Below are positions 35,882-46,133 of a stretch of 64,000 nt of DNA, piece by piece (the first letter of the stretch is position 1; each line of letters opens with the position of its first letter). Source of the DNA: Cliona cf. orientalis (lineage: Eukaryota > Porifera > Demospongiae > Clionaida > Clionaidae); assembly GCA_963930775.1 (NCBI GenBank), contig OZ005702.1, positions 6,758,001-6,822,000 of the forward strand, given 5' to 3'. A program made the translations under genes and the position numbers. A model generated the notes under the pieces. The model made no database searches. It saw nothing but the letters and a program-made list of their open reading frames with translations, and was not told the DNA's origin.

Positions 35882-36254
35882 TAAAATTTAATATCATTTG
35901 CAACTATTCTTGTTACAGTAGTGCCCAACTTGCAGTATATATTTTAGCATGGATAGAAAATAATGTAGTAAAACATAAACAAAAAGGTTACACACTATAT
36001 TACACACTCATCGATGGCTACTTTATAAACAGCATATATGGTACTTCGTGTAGCTAGCTATTGTAAATAATATTATAGTTCTAATTTTGAATCATGTATT
36101 GCTAGCAGTAATGGCAGCTGTATGAGGTTCTATATGTTATGCAATTATAAGAATTTTACATCTAATAGTCTATAATATCTAAATTTGCTTCAAATGTTAC
36201 AGAACTGAAATTAATGTACGCATGTGTCTGTGAATGCATGTGCACCGGCTAAGT

Positions 36255-39200
36255 TTAGTTCAAAATTGAATCACGATATCGTACATACCCTTTATCATAG
36301 GTATCAGATTCATCCTTAATCATATCAATGCTTTCCATTTGAAACAAATGCGGGGTTCTCTCTGCCTTATTGCAGCATTTCTTGAACATCCATGAAATCA
36401 GATTCCATATGATTATAGCACAAAACGTAAGAAATGCTATCCCAATAGAGAAGGAAAGCAGAATTTCCTGTTTATTATTTTCTTGCTCGAGATATAGCGT
36501 TCCGGCCGTTAAGAGAATGAGGTTTATGTAGAAAGAACTTTCCATTAATGTTGTGGCATTTCTCTTATAGACCCTCATAAAATTAAGATAGTAGAGCATT
36601 AATGCAACGATCAAACACAACATTAGCAAGCTTAAGATGGGACAGACACTTAATAAAAGAGAAGATATCAATAGTAGCGTCCCTTGAGCAATTAATAGCA
36701 CCCCAAACCAGTAGTGGTGATTATCTTTGAATGGTGCAAAGTAAGCATCGTAAACAGGCTTGAATTTCGCTATCAGTTTCAGTGGACGATAATGGTCTAT
36801 CCTTCTTAGCCACTGCATGGAAAACAGGATAAGAGTGTAGGGTATCCACAGAAAAATCAAGCAAGCCAGAGCTGCAAACAAGAGAAAGCCGTGGGGATAT
36901 TTACCATATTTAAGGTTGCCGTCTAGTGCCCATACCAGAGTCATGGAGGTAGACTTCAATGATGCAGAAGTATATGTCTTTATTTGTGCTAACTGAAGAC
37001 CAGCAATGATTGTGCGAAGGAGCTTGGTGAGTGATAAAGCAAGAAGTGTAGCTAATGTTGGCACAGATCGATTTCCAAATAGCTTAGAGAACCTAGAAGA
37101 AAATCTTAAACCAATGAAAAATAGAGCCACGGTATACATAGGAAAGATAAACTGCAGCCATGTCTTACTGAACATATCTAAGTCTCGATAGAAACAGGAT
37201 TTAATCCCAAAGTCAAGATTTAGCCAGGCAATAAATGGTTTGAATAAATACTTAAATAGTGCATAAGATTCCTCCATAGTTGATGGAATATATACATTTT
37301 GGTAAGCCCATACAATATTCGCATAAAAGATTAGTCCATTTACTGTACCTTGTGTGACCGTGAGATTAAAAACACTAATAATCAATACTAGAAGTGGCCC
37401 AAAGGCAGCAAAGAATATTAATAATGCTAACCTGTTATTATTTGGGCAGGAGATGCAGTGAGAAGAGCCAATGGTCAGGCTGTAGTTATCCCGGCACTCA
37501 CCGCATAATATTCCTGCACGATTGAAGGCACACTGAGCATCAGGATTGCTTTGTAGATTGATATCTGTCTTTTCATTTTCGCAATAGCTGAAAGGACATC
37601 GCTTATTTGTGATTATTTCATTTTTCTCATTTGTATTAATCCAACGTCTAGAAGTCCATGAAATAAAACCTTTTCCATTTCTCAGTATACAGCTAAAGTT
37701 CTCAAGTTTAAAGTGATCATGACAGTCACACCGCAGTGGATTTTTCTTCAGGACAAACCCAGGAGGACAAGGAAGAAAGGTAATGTTCAGTACAATTGGA
37801 GTGTAGAGTAATACTTGCTTAATATCTCCATTAGTGATATCATAAGTTTCAATAGCTTCTTTGATTCTTTGCCTAAAATTGGGCTCTGGTTTTCTAAACT
37901 CATCATTCGCGCTAAGATACATTATTAGTGTACTAACACTTTTGTTGCTGTAAAAGCAAAATGTCAAGTTTGTACACATATTGTTTTGGGTGATCACTTG
38001 TTGACGCATGGTGTGGTTATCACCATGTGAATTGATACATTGTTGAAAACTATCAATTTGATAGTGTGCACGAACTATTCCTATGGTAGCACCAAAATCT
38101 CCACCTACAATCACCATAGGGATGTTGAAGTATTCACCCGGATAAACTGAAATTTCACGAAATGTTTGATTTAAGTCTGCACATCGTGGTTGGTAATTGC
38201 CATTGCAAAGACATACTCGCGTTGGGCTACTGGACACAGGAGAGAGAGACTGAGTGTTCAGTCGGGAATGGAATGAAAAACCACCACGAGTCCGAATGTC
38301 ATTACTTGTCCAGCTGCAATTGGATTCAGAAATACCACCACAGGAGTCATTTCGAAATGCTACTGTACAGCTGTTGTTCAAAGTCGCTCCATAAATATGA
38401 TCACCTCCCATTTCAGCAAAATTTTCAATAAAGTTAAGACTGTAATCAGACTCAACTTGCTCAATACTATAGAAACAGAATGAATTATATCCCTCACTGC
38501 TAACATAATAATCAGCATTGTCTATGAATATTGCTCCTCCATATATTGTTGCACTGTTGTTCAGAAAAGTAATATTGGTGTTTTTGGTAACTTTAATTCT
38601 TGATCCTCGCAAACTTAAAGCCCCACCATATTCTCCAACATTATCAGAGAATATCACAACTCCTTTCAATACCATAAAACTTGAGTAAGAGACAATAGCT
38701 GATTTCTTGCACCTTTTGAATTCACAGTCCTTTATCAAAAGAACCACATCAGTTAGTATTATGTTGGAATTATCGACTGTACAATTTGTAATAGTTATGA
38801 TCGAACGACAAATAGGATTGCTAGCTCCATAGACGTTGATAGATGATTGTTCAGCTGTGAAGTTACTGAAATTTGTTTTCTTGACTTCTGAAAGGACTAC
38901 ACTGATTCCTGTCAATATTACATTTTCTTTGGAACTATTGCCAAGTAGTAATACGGAATCATGCCTTGCAATGTGTAACTTTCCCTCGGTGGTTGATCCT
39001 GGAGCATGATGCCCTTGTTGGATTATCACACTAATGTTGCCATAAGACGGAAAATAATGTTGGAAGCACAGAATGTCATCCAGTGACATGCAAAAGTATA
39101 ACTCCTGTTGAAATGACTGGTTCTGAATATTTTTGCTATAATCAATATTATTGGTAAGATTCGTAACTATATTACCAGCTTTTGTACAGATCATGTTGCT

Positions 39201-39356
39201 AACTGAAGGACTGGTTTCCGTGAGTACCATCAAAGCCAATAATAATGTGATGACATTAAATTTTGTGTCCTGGATTAGTATCTTCTGCATAGCCATGATG
39301 AAAGTCTCTGTCAAAAATTGATTTAGCTCCGCTTCCAGTCTTATGCATGCGGGCAT
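36255..39356 (-). CDS. Intronless beta-helix / multi-span membrane protein, paralogue 2
   Basis: One open frame of up to 1033 residues. The first ATG (39356) precedes a non-hydrophobic stretch; ATGs at codons 21 and 23 (39296, 39290) sit directly before the signal-like VITLLLALMVL, so the true start is probably there. Layout equals paralogue 1: beta-helix-type repeats (FSDNVGEYGGALSL, FLNNSATIYGGAIF, FIENFAEMGGDHI), Cys-rich module (RAGILCGECRDNYSLTIGSS), about nine membrane spans and the same C-terminus (DTYDKGYVRYRDS). The last 400 residues are almost identical to paralogue 1, while the ectodomain has clearly diverged, as expected if the outside faces variable partners. The 3' flank (GGCTAAGTTTAGTTCAAAA) is also shared, pointing to tandem duplication of the whole gene. 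Confidence 0.85.
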   Translation of the reverse strand: MPACIRLEAELNQFLTETFIMAMQKILIQDTKFNVITLLLALMVLTETSPSVSNMICTKAGNIVTNLTNNIDYSKNIQNQSFQQELYFCMSLDDILCFQHYFPSYGNISVIIQQGHHAPGSTTEGKLHIARHDSVLLLGNSSKENVILTGISVVLSEVKKTNFSNFTAEQSSINVYGASNPICRSIITITNCTVDNSNIILTDVVLLIKDCEFKRCKKSAIVSYSSFMVLKGVVIFSDNVGEYGGALSLRGSRIKVTKNTNITFLNNSATIYGGAIFIDNADYYVSSEGYNSFCFYSIEQVESDYSLNFIENFAEMGGDHIYGATLNNSCTVAFRNDSCGGISESNCSWTSNDIRTRGGFSFHSRLNTQSLSPVSSSPTRVCLCNGNYQPRCADLNQTFREISVYPGEYFNIPMVIVGGDFGATIGIVRAHYQIDSFQQCINSHGDNHTMRQQVITQNNMCTNLTFCFYSNKSVSTLIMYLSANDEFRKPEPNFRQRIKEAIETYDITNGDIKQVLLYTPIVLNITFLPCPPGFVLKKNPLRCDCHDHFKLENFSCILRNGKGFISWTSRRWINTNEKNEIITNKRCPFSYCENEKTDINLQSNPDAQCAFNRAGILCGECRDNYSLTIGSSHCISCPNNNRLALLIFFAAFGPLLVLIISVFNLTVTQGTVNGLIFYANIVWAYQNVYIPSTMEESYALFKYLFKPFIAWLNLDFGIKSCFYRDLDMFSKTWLQFIFPMYTVALFFIGLRFSSRFSKLFGNRSVPTLATLLALSLTKLLRTIIAGLQLAQIKTYTSASLKSTSMTLVWALDGNLKYGKYPHGFLLFAALACLIFLWIPYTLILFSMQWLRRIDHYRPLKLIAKFKPVYDAYFAPFKDNHHYWFGVLLIAQGTLLLISSLLLSVCPILSLLMLCLIVALMLYYLNFMRVYKRNATTLMESSFYINLILLTAGTLYLEQENNKQEILLSFSIGIAFLTFCAIIIWNLISWMFKKCCNKAERTPHLFQMESIDMIKDESDTYDKGYVRYRDSILN

Positions 39357-40076
39357 GCAGGCATGTTTTATAGTTGCTACTTATTATTTGTTTGTGAAAC
39401 ATGTTCCTAATCACAAAGAGATGCATAATAATTTCACAGTACTGTATCTATGCCGCTCAAATGGTGTTATTTGTAAGCACTAGCTGCATAGTAATTGTTG
39501 CTGTCTAAAAGGCTGAGTGTAGAAGCTACTTACAAAAACATAACACTTACTATTGCTTATTTGCATAAACAAGTGCATAATACCTGATCGATGATGCTGA
39601 TTGCAGCCCCAATTAGTCAACACTGTCATGTCTGATTCAATAGGTGTTTGAAAATCAGTTGTATATGTATTAGGTCTAGCTAACTATCACTTTCAATGTA
39701 TCAGATAAAAAGAATAGTAGTGTAGCAATAACACACCTCTAAAGAAGCACACGATGAGTGATATGTGGTTTGCTCCTGGAATGGTTTGCATGAAGATTAA
39801 TAACATGACATTGTACCATCCTTATACAATTTACACTGAAAATCATAATAATACATACATACATTTCACGATTGAAAATATATAGAAAATTGTTTACATA
39901 AGGTTTCAAATTAATAGCTTGTCAATGATGATCTAAACAGAGCTCATAGAGCATGAAGTTTATGTTATTCACAGTAACTATAATTATTATGCATAGTCAT
40001 TGACAATATACTACTGTAGTACCAGGAGTCTGTAAGCCCTTGATACGAAGCAATATGACAATAGAAATGTGAATAA
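39357..40076. other. Intergenic between beta-helix gene 2 and the TRAF-like gene
   Basis: 0.7 kb, AT-rich, with a palindromic GCATGC cluster at 39346-39364 just upstream of the longest frame. No exon supported. Confidence 0.4.
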
Positions 40077-41423
40077 TTATATGTTCTCCATACTAACTTG
40101 AAATTTAAGGGAATCATTCTGTATAAAATTCGGTAGGGATTCATGAGAAATGAATTTGGCTATTCCAAAAGTGTTTGCAGACCTAATTCCTGTCGTCAAC
40201 CTATTCCCCGCACTGGACGTGTCACTGAAATGAACGAATGATACTTTATCGTCCTTGCTATGGTCTTTATTCACCAGCTTGATCTGTAGGCTTTCTTTAA
40301 ATGGCCACTTCAGTTGGTCATCGAACTCTCCCTTCATCAAACTAAATGACGCCGATACGTATTGACCCTTTCCCTCACCCAGACCATTGGCACAAATTGA
40401 CAAGCATAGCTTATATCCCATTGGTCCAGTGTAGAATGGCGGAGAGTACCATATGGTGCCGTCTTTCTTCTTCTGCTTGAAGTTTGTCATTGTGAAGGTG
40501 ATTGCGCATGGTAAGGGTGTGCTAATGAGTTGCATTTGTTGTTCAAGGTCTATCTTTTCAACCTGCTGCCTCAGTTGTTTGTTCTCTTGTTCTAATTTCA
40601 CAATTCTTAACAAAGCTCTTCTGTGACTTTCCTTCAGATCTTCATGCTTTGCTGTGAGTTCTTCATGGCTTTGCGTAAGCTGTTTGTGACTTGCTGCCTG
40701 TAACAAAACGTGGTGCACTATACTGTCTACATAGTGTGCTTCCATCTCTTTACGTGCTAGCCTTTCCTTACAGCCAATGTGTTCAAAGTCACAGTCAATG
40801 ATAGTTAAGGGGCAGTCAGAAGCGATGTGGTTTACAAGGTTCTGACGTTGAAGTGTTTCACCGCACTTGTTTGTGCATAGTACTGGATAGCAATCACAGA
40901 CTGGCCAGTGATCGTAGACTACACTATCGTATCTTGAACCAAAATTTTGGCAGTATTCACAGCTGAAAGGTCGTTTGAGACAGACATTATCTTGGTGATT
41001 TTCAATATCAGACCGTTGGAAGACTTCAGAACAGTGATTGCATTTAATCTGAGAAATTTTACATCCCTGAAGCTGATTTCTCTGTGTTGGGTTTAAGTTG
41101 AGGTGGTTATCAAGTTCTCTTAGCTCTCCCACCCACTCACAGCCTTGCTTGGTGTTGGGGCATTGTACCTTGAAGTCATAGAGAGACTTCTTTAGTCTCT
41201 TATCTTCAAACTTATTGAATTGCTTATTACAACAGGGGCACGGTTTGTTGTCCCTCTCGACACAGTCAATGCACTGTTTACAAAAGGCATATCCACAGCA
41301 AGTTGTCTGGTAAGGATCTCGAAGGATCTGTAAGCAAACTGGACATTCACTTTGTAATGACCTTGGTGGCTCTTCTACAAACTGACACTCGAATCCACTT
41401 TTATGTTCTTCAATCAGAGACAT
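40077..41423 (-). CDS. TRAF-like protein: RING, TRAF zinc fingers, coiled coil, MATH
   Basis: Intronless, 448 residues. RING at about 27-65 (C27-P-V-C30, CCGYAFCKQC, C62-P-C-C65). TRAF-type zinc fingers occupy about 85-230 (CPNTKQGCEWVGELRELDNH; CEYCQNFG; CDFEHIGCKERLARKEMEAH). A coiled coil at about 245-300 (RIVKLEQENKQLRQQVEKI) and a MATH/TRAF-C domain to the end (FTMTNFKQKKKDGTIWYSPP, PMGYKLCLSICANG) follow. TRAFs bind TNF-receptor or IL-1/Toll adaptor tails and use the RING as a ubiquitin ligase to signal towards NF-kB and MAPK. The canonical RING histidine (CGH.FC) is Tyr here (CGYAFC), which may weaken zinc binding or ligase activity. Length is a little under vertebrate TRAF2/6. Start ATG at 41423 precedes the RING by a usual short leader. 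Confidence 0.93.
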   Translation of the reverse strand: MSLIEEHKSGFECQFVEEPPRSLQSECPVCLQILRDPYQTTCCGYAFCKQCIDCVERDNKPCPCCNKQFNKFEDKRLKKSLYDFKVQCPNTKQGCEWVGELRELDNHLNLNPTQRNQLQGCKISQIKCNHCSEVFQRSDIENHQDNVCLKRPFSCEYCQNFGSRYDSVVYDHWPVCDCYPVLCTNKCGETLQRQNLVNHIASDCPLTIIDCDFEHIGCKERLARKEMEAHYVDSIVHHVLLQAASHKQLTQSHEELTAKHEDLKESHRRALLRIVKLEQENKQLRQQVEKIDLEQQMQLISTPLPCAITFTMTNFKQKKKDGTIWYSPPFYTGPMGYKLCLSICANGLGEGKGQYVSASFSLMKGEFDDQLKWPFKESLQIKLVNKDHSKDDKVSFVHFSDTSSAGNRLTTGIRSANTFGIAKFISHESLPNFIQNDSLKFQVSMENI

Positions 41424-42762
41424 GATTCAATATAACCATACATATGGTAGCTGTATTCTCTTTAATAGTAGCTACGTATAAAGCCCTTAGGCTAGTTCCG
41501 GTGGTTGACTCGTGTCTATCATGTGACCATGTAAGGTTAAACAACCTTCATTGTTTACTATGATAATAGTACATGGATAAAATACCTGAGGTTCCAGCCC
41601 ACTCACCACAATAATATTGTAGCTCATTCCCAGATCCCATTCTGTGGGTCTGGGCCACAACTCATTGATGACTCTACAATATGAATCACTTGAAAGTATG
41701 ATGATAGAATACTTCAGCATGTTGAAGAGCAGCTGTAGCTATCAATAAAGAAACATGAAAGTGCACTAAAATTGCTTGTATCTGAACTAATGTTACTGAA
41801 GCCTTAATTCACTGTACTATATGAATCAAATATATACTTGCAGATACAGAGTAAAGCACTAGTTGTCATGTTAAGTTATTCCTATAGAGCTTCACTAACA
41901 TGAAGTCCTAATTTTATACTCGGTTTTCATTCCCATGGAGGCCAACTTTCAATGTTAGTCAATGTATATAGCCATATGGAAAGTAAGGTGGCATTTATGA
42001 ACAGATTTCATCTGACACTATATTATACTGGTGCATCAGTATTCTTTATTACAATATATATTTCTCTAGATCTTACCTATTGCTTTGAGGATGACAGCAC
42101 TGACTGGAAGTATATTGTATATAGAATGATGATAAGTGAAAAGAGATAAATTGATGGTAATTTCAGTTGAAAGGCATAGTATGGATGTAGACTCGGAGGA
42201 TAGATTTCAATGGAATACAGGGGAAGGCTATCATCATTTTGTATTCATATATAAGCTTCTTTGTAGCTTCATAACTTCTATGCTCCATAGCATTACTAAG
42301 CTAGTATTAAAACATGAAATCACTATTCTCAAAGTTGGATTATCTAGGGACCAAATGATGTTGTCAAACATGGTCCAAATTTCGATTCTGTGAGAGAAGA
42401 AATGATTATAATCTCATGTTAATCAGGCTTGGGAATAATATTATGGTGCTTCAACTATACAAAGAAAATTTTGGAGTTTGTGAAAACAAGCAAATGCCAT
42501 GAGACAACTTATTTTGCATCAGAGCTAGCTAATTGAAAACAATCGTCGAATGACATAAACCTTTCTTCAAGGCTTGAATAATAACATACAGTAGTGTATA
42601 TTAATTGCCTATCACCTTCAGAAGTAGCAAATGTGTTGCATAAGGGGCTATTTACCCTCATGGCCAAAGCTAAAATCCTGAAACATACTATTAGAGTATA
42701 ATTATATATCCCTCATCCATATATTTTTTTACTGATAATTTTTTGCTAAATATTTGTATTAA
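41424..42762. other. Intergenic, nothing recognised
   Basis: 1.3 kb between the TRAF-like and transporter genes. Short open frames at 41952-42149 and 42136-42393 have no recognisable domain and unsupported composition. Confidence 0.4.
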
Positions 42763-44433
42763 TTAGGTGTCTCTTGAGTAGTATGCTTCCGCAAATACGT
42801 GTTCATTCGGCAAGATATCTTCTCTTTTTCTTGTTTTGTAGCATCTCATTACCACAGCTGCAATTACAATCATGATCACTGTGCAAGTCATTCTTGTGAT
42901 TAAGTACCAAAATCCACAGCTCAAAGTATCATTTCCCCAAGCTAATGATCGAGCTTTGAACGGTAGTGATAGTGATTGAGAAACCAGGACAAAAATACCA
43001 CTCAATCCATAAAATATACCAACGACTAAGCCTTTCATTGTATAAGGGATTTGAGCGCAATAAAACTCTATGCTGCCAATGTAGAAGAATAGAACTGACG
43101 ATATAGAGAGAAATTCCAATAGAAATATCCACCTGCTGTCAAGAGTGCGATTTAGAGGTCCACTGTGACTATCATAAAATATGCAAGGAACTACTGTAAC
43201 AGTGCTATTATTGCTCAAATGCACATTGAGGTCTTGTCGTGTGTAAGTCAGCAGTGCCACCAATATCAGGTACCTAAAGAAGTACAACAGAACTCCTATA
43301 ATGCATTTCCAATAGCTGTTGAACCCAGGTAAGCATCGACTAAAGAGTGGGTAAATTAAAATCTCATTTAGGGGTATTAAAACGGTTCCTGCGATAAAGT
43401 AGAAGTTGTAATACACGTAGCTTGATAAATGAGAATCGTCAAATCGAAGCATATTTTGGAAATAAATCTTTGTGGATTCATACTGTTCATCCGTTGTACC
43501 AAGGAGTGCAGCAACAACTAAAACAATGAAAAGTACTCGAAATAGAGTTTTAACATCTTCCACTTGCTCTGTTGTAAATGGACCACCATACTTTTTCTTT
43601 CCTAAGTCGATACGAGAAGGAATCTTATCTTCCCAGTAAGTAAAGGCACTTCTCTGTCTTGGTTGCTTGTTCTTAACAGCATAGGTAATAACTTTGTGCA
43701 CCATTTTGAACGTATTTCTTGCACTTGGTTCCCTAATTAGAACATTTCTACAGAGCAGGTTCGTACTCATTGCTACACTAAGATTTGCACAAACGAGTAG
43801 GGAGAGACTCAGTAACTTGTACCGATCTATGGAGACATAATACAGGGTGAGACTTGCTGTAACCTGACCGCTGATATAAGTCCAAACGTACCAAATAATG
43901 AATACTTTGACCTCATCTGAAGATGCGTCTACAAGTTGATCCACTCCAAATTGTATTACATTAGCTTGAAATCCTCCACACCCAATGCCTAACGGAATCA
44001 AAAAGATCAAAACTAGCTTTAAATATGGGCCATTCTGCAACTCTAACAATTGAATAATGACCAAACCTCCTGCTAGCAGCATTGAGCCTATCCACATTGT
44101 CCACATACTCCACTGGACTATTTTGTAGCGTCCATAGCTTACATCAGCAAGCCACCCAGCTACTGGTATTAAGAGAACTCCAATACTCAATGCAATGTAG
44201 TATACCAAGCTGCTGTATGTTGTAGTTGCAGCATATCTGATGAAATAGACCAGATTTGTCGCCAAGAAAGACCAAACCAAAATCAAGATAGCTCCTTTGT
44301 TATAGATGGTTCTCCTTCGATATCGTGGCTTGAATATTTCCTTTAACCATACTTTATAATAGCTTATTGATGACTTCTCTACTGAATTCAGCATTGGCAA
44401 TTCTGATTCTCTCTTTATCATAGTTGTGTACAT
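42763..44433 (-). CDS. POT/PTR2-family (SLC15-type) transporter
   Basis: Intronless, 556 residues, about twelve hydrophobic spans: an MFS transporter of the proton-coupled oligopeptide type. Family signatures: NKGAILILVWSF in the first span, ADVSYGRYKIVQWSM (POT signature 'aD..lGry.ti'), then LGIGCGGFQANVIQFGVDQL (POT 'GtGgikpn...fg.DQ') and EFYCAQIPYTMKG ('E..y.qaP..mk'). A hydrophilic loop of about 65 residues sits mid-protein. Relatives move di/tripeptides, histidine or nitrate; the first-span ExxER proton motif is not obvious (FIRYAATT follows instead), so coupling may differ. Substrate cannot be named. Decayed fragments of the same gene lie at 55390-55806, 59578-59612 and 60565-60660, showing past partial duplications. 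Start ATG 44433 is the first in frame; a second at residue 6 is possible. Confidence 0.88.
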   Translation of the reverse strand: MYTTMIKRESELPMLNSVEKSSISYYKVWLKEIFKPRYRRRTIYNKGAILILVWSFLATNLVYFIRYAATTTYSSLVYYIALSIGVLLIPVAGWLADVSYGRYKIVQWSMWTMWIGSMLLAGGLVIIQLLELQNGPYLKLVLIFLIPLGIGCGGFQANVIQFGVDQLVDASSDEVKVFIIWYVWTYISGQVTASLTLYYVSIDRYKLLSLSLLVCANLSVAMSTNLLCRNVLIREPSARNTFKMVHKVITYAVKNKQPRQRSAFTYWEDKIPSRIDLGKKKYGGPFTTEQVEDVKTLFRVLFIVLVVAALLGTTDEQYESTKIYFQNMLRFDDSHLSSYVYYNFYFIAGTVLIPLNEILIYPLFSRCLPGFNSYWKCIIGVLLYFFRYLILVALLTYTRQDLNVHLSNNSTVTVVPCIFYDSHSGPLNRTLDSRWIFLLEFLSISSVLFFYIGSIEFYCAQIPYTMKGLVVGIFYGLSGIFVLVSQSLSLPFKARSLAWGNDTLSCGFWYLITRMTCTVIMIVIAAVVMRCYKTRKREDILPNEHVFAEAYYSRDT

Positions 44434-44914
44434 GTATCACAACTCCTAGTAGTCAGTATATACGTCTAGCCAACTCATAAATTTTGATTGCTTACACATT
44501 TACCTCAGGAACTCTCAGATAGGCACATAAAAATTAGTAGGTCTTGCCCTGTTGATTGCTATTATAGTTTCTCGTGATAGTGAAAGGAAACAATTCCGCG
44601 GCTAGCCAAATCAGAGAATTATCAAACTTCAAAGCGGTGTATACAAATTGTCAATAGGTTTCAATCATTTTCAGTAACACCTTGTATTGGGCATAATTAT
44701 GAGCAGTAATTTCCCCTAATAGTTACTGGAGATCGCCAGCAAACATATTTCAACATAGTGCATATTCCATACAACATTTGTATACAGGTGTGTTCATTAC
44801 TTGTATTCCCACTATAATAATATAATATAGCAGTACAATTAATGTGGAGTCCGAGTCTGACCACTGGGCCAGTACCTATGAAGTCAGCTGTACGATGGAG
44901 CAGTATCATAGAGT
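44434..44914. other. 5' flank of the transporter gene
   Basis: About 0.5 kb of AT-rich sequence up to the CpG-rich repeat. No exon or clear core promoter element is seen. Confidence 0.4.
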
Positions 44915-45480
44915 CGGTAGACTCTATAAGTAGGGATGGCCTGGATAGTCCATATATGTAATACATTACAAAAATCCAAATATCTCAGAACAGGTAACTT
45001 TGTGAAATTTCTAAGTGTCAAAATCAGAATCTACAGCAAAGTATCTATCTAACAAGACCAAGATCATCCATCAATTCAATTGTATATGCCAGAATCAGAT
45101 GTTCAATAAAATAGCCATTTGTCAAGGTTTCTTTCTTCTTTCTTTCTCATTTCCACGTCTAACTCTGGACCTCTCACCTTAGTTCTCATATAAATCCACT
45201 CTATTTTGTAGCGCGCAGTGCAGTGGCACGCTAGTTTGTCGTTATCTCGACAGTTACGTAATAGTGGGTGTGTAAGGTTAAGGCACATTAACGATTAATG
45301 GGTGTGTCTGATACGCCATCTTTTATATAATGCGCATGCTCGGAATGTGTTGCCATGGTGAAGTCATGTGACAGCGCCTGGCCGCGCCCTAGGCGATCGC
45401 GAGCTAGCCGCTACTAGCGCTGCGCTCGCGCTGGATTGATCATGGATATGAAGGTGAAAGGCTCGAGGAGCGGTAAGGCG
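44915..45480 (-). repeat. CpG-rich repeat R5, copy a
   Basis: Matches 57375-57935 in inverted orientation along most of its length. One end carries TATAAGTAGGGATGG; the other is GC/CpG-rich (GCGATCGCGAGC) within otherwise AT-rich DNA. On the minus strand it encodes a short frame end, EHLILAYTIELMDDLG plus LVR and stop (about 45058-45130), that is also present in copy b. It could be an unclassified transposon end or a duplicated promoter plus first exon. Confidence 0.7.
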
Positions 45481-45497
45481 CTAGGGGGAACAGAAAC

Positions 45498-46133
45498 AAG
45501 TATAAAAACAATTGAATAAATTGAAGCATGAAGTAGGGATGGCAGGATAAAAAAGTACACAAACAAGAGATAATTGTATCTACTAGACATCCCTGCGCTT
45601 GCTTTTTGAGGGGTACAAAAATAATGAAAACTGATAAATTAAATTAAACTTGAACCATTATGACAACTAGGGAACAACCTGAATATCTCCCACATACCGC
45701 ACAGTGCCACTCAACAAACACGTTGTGTGACATTACTAGGTGCATAATAGTCGAGAAAAGCAAGCGTAGGGATGTATAGTAGATACAATTATCTCTTGTT
45801 TGTGTACTTTTTTATCCTGCCATCCCTACTTCATGCTTCAATTTAGGCCAAGCAAAATTGATTATTAGTTTCTCATCCTATGTTCAGGAACTTCCCCAGG
45901 CGGGAGGGTGGCTTTTTATTTTATTTTTTGTCATGAATATCATTAAATGTCATCATGAATTTCATTAAAAAGTGGGCGAGTCTATGACGTAATGCCTCGA
46001 GCATTTTTTAATGATAGTTTTAATGATATTCATGAATTAAAATGTGGTCAGGCAGAGGAAAAACTAGAGGCGGGCGGGGATGAGAAACTAATATTCAATT
46101 TTATTTGGCCTTATTCAATTGTTTTTATACTTT
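45498..46133. repeat. Foldback element with long inverted arms, copy 1 (interrupted)
   Basis: The left arm from AAGTATAAAAACAATTGAAT through GAAGTAGGGATGGC to GATAATTGTATCTACTA is repeated inverted at 45762-45842. The last part of the right arm (TTCAATTGTTTTTATACTT) resumes only at 46114, after a MITE at 45846-46110. Arms are roughly 100 bp. Relatives are at 56351-56720 and 60778-60870. Confidence 0.85.
45846..46110. mobile_element. MITE family 4 (TTA target), copy a, nested in the foldback element
   Basis: Inverted ends GGCCAAGCAAAATTGATTAT and ATATTCAATTTTATTTGGCC, both followed inward by the TTAGTTTCTCATCC motif. TTA is duplicated on each side (45843-45845, 46111-46113). Removing it restores a continuous right arm of the foldback element. 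A relative with the same ends and target is at 57949-58361. Confidence 0.88.

Noticed and set aside
31075-39356. Bacterial contamination suggested by PMP-like beta-helix repeats
   Set aside because: The same frames carry many N-glycosylation sites and an animal-style multi-span domain, and flanks contain the same element types as the spliced genes; the paralogues are part of the host genome.
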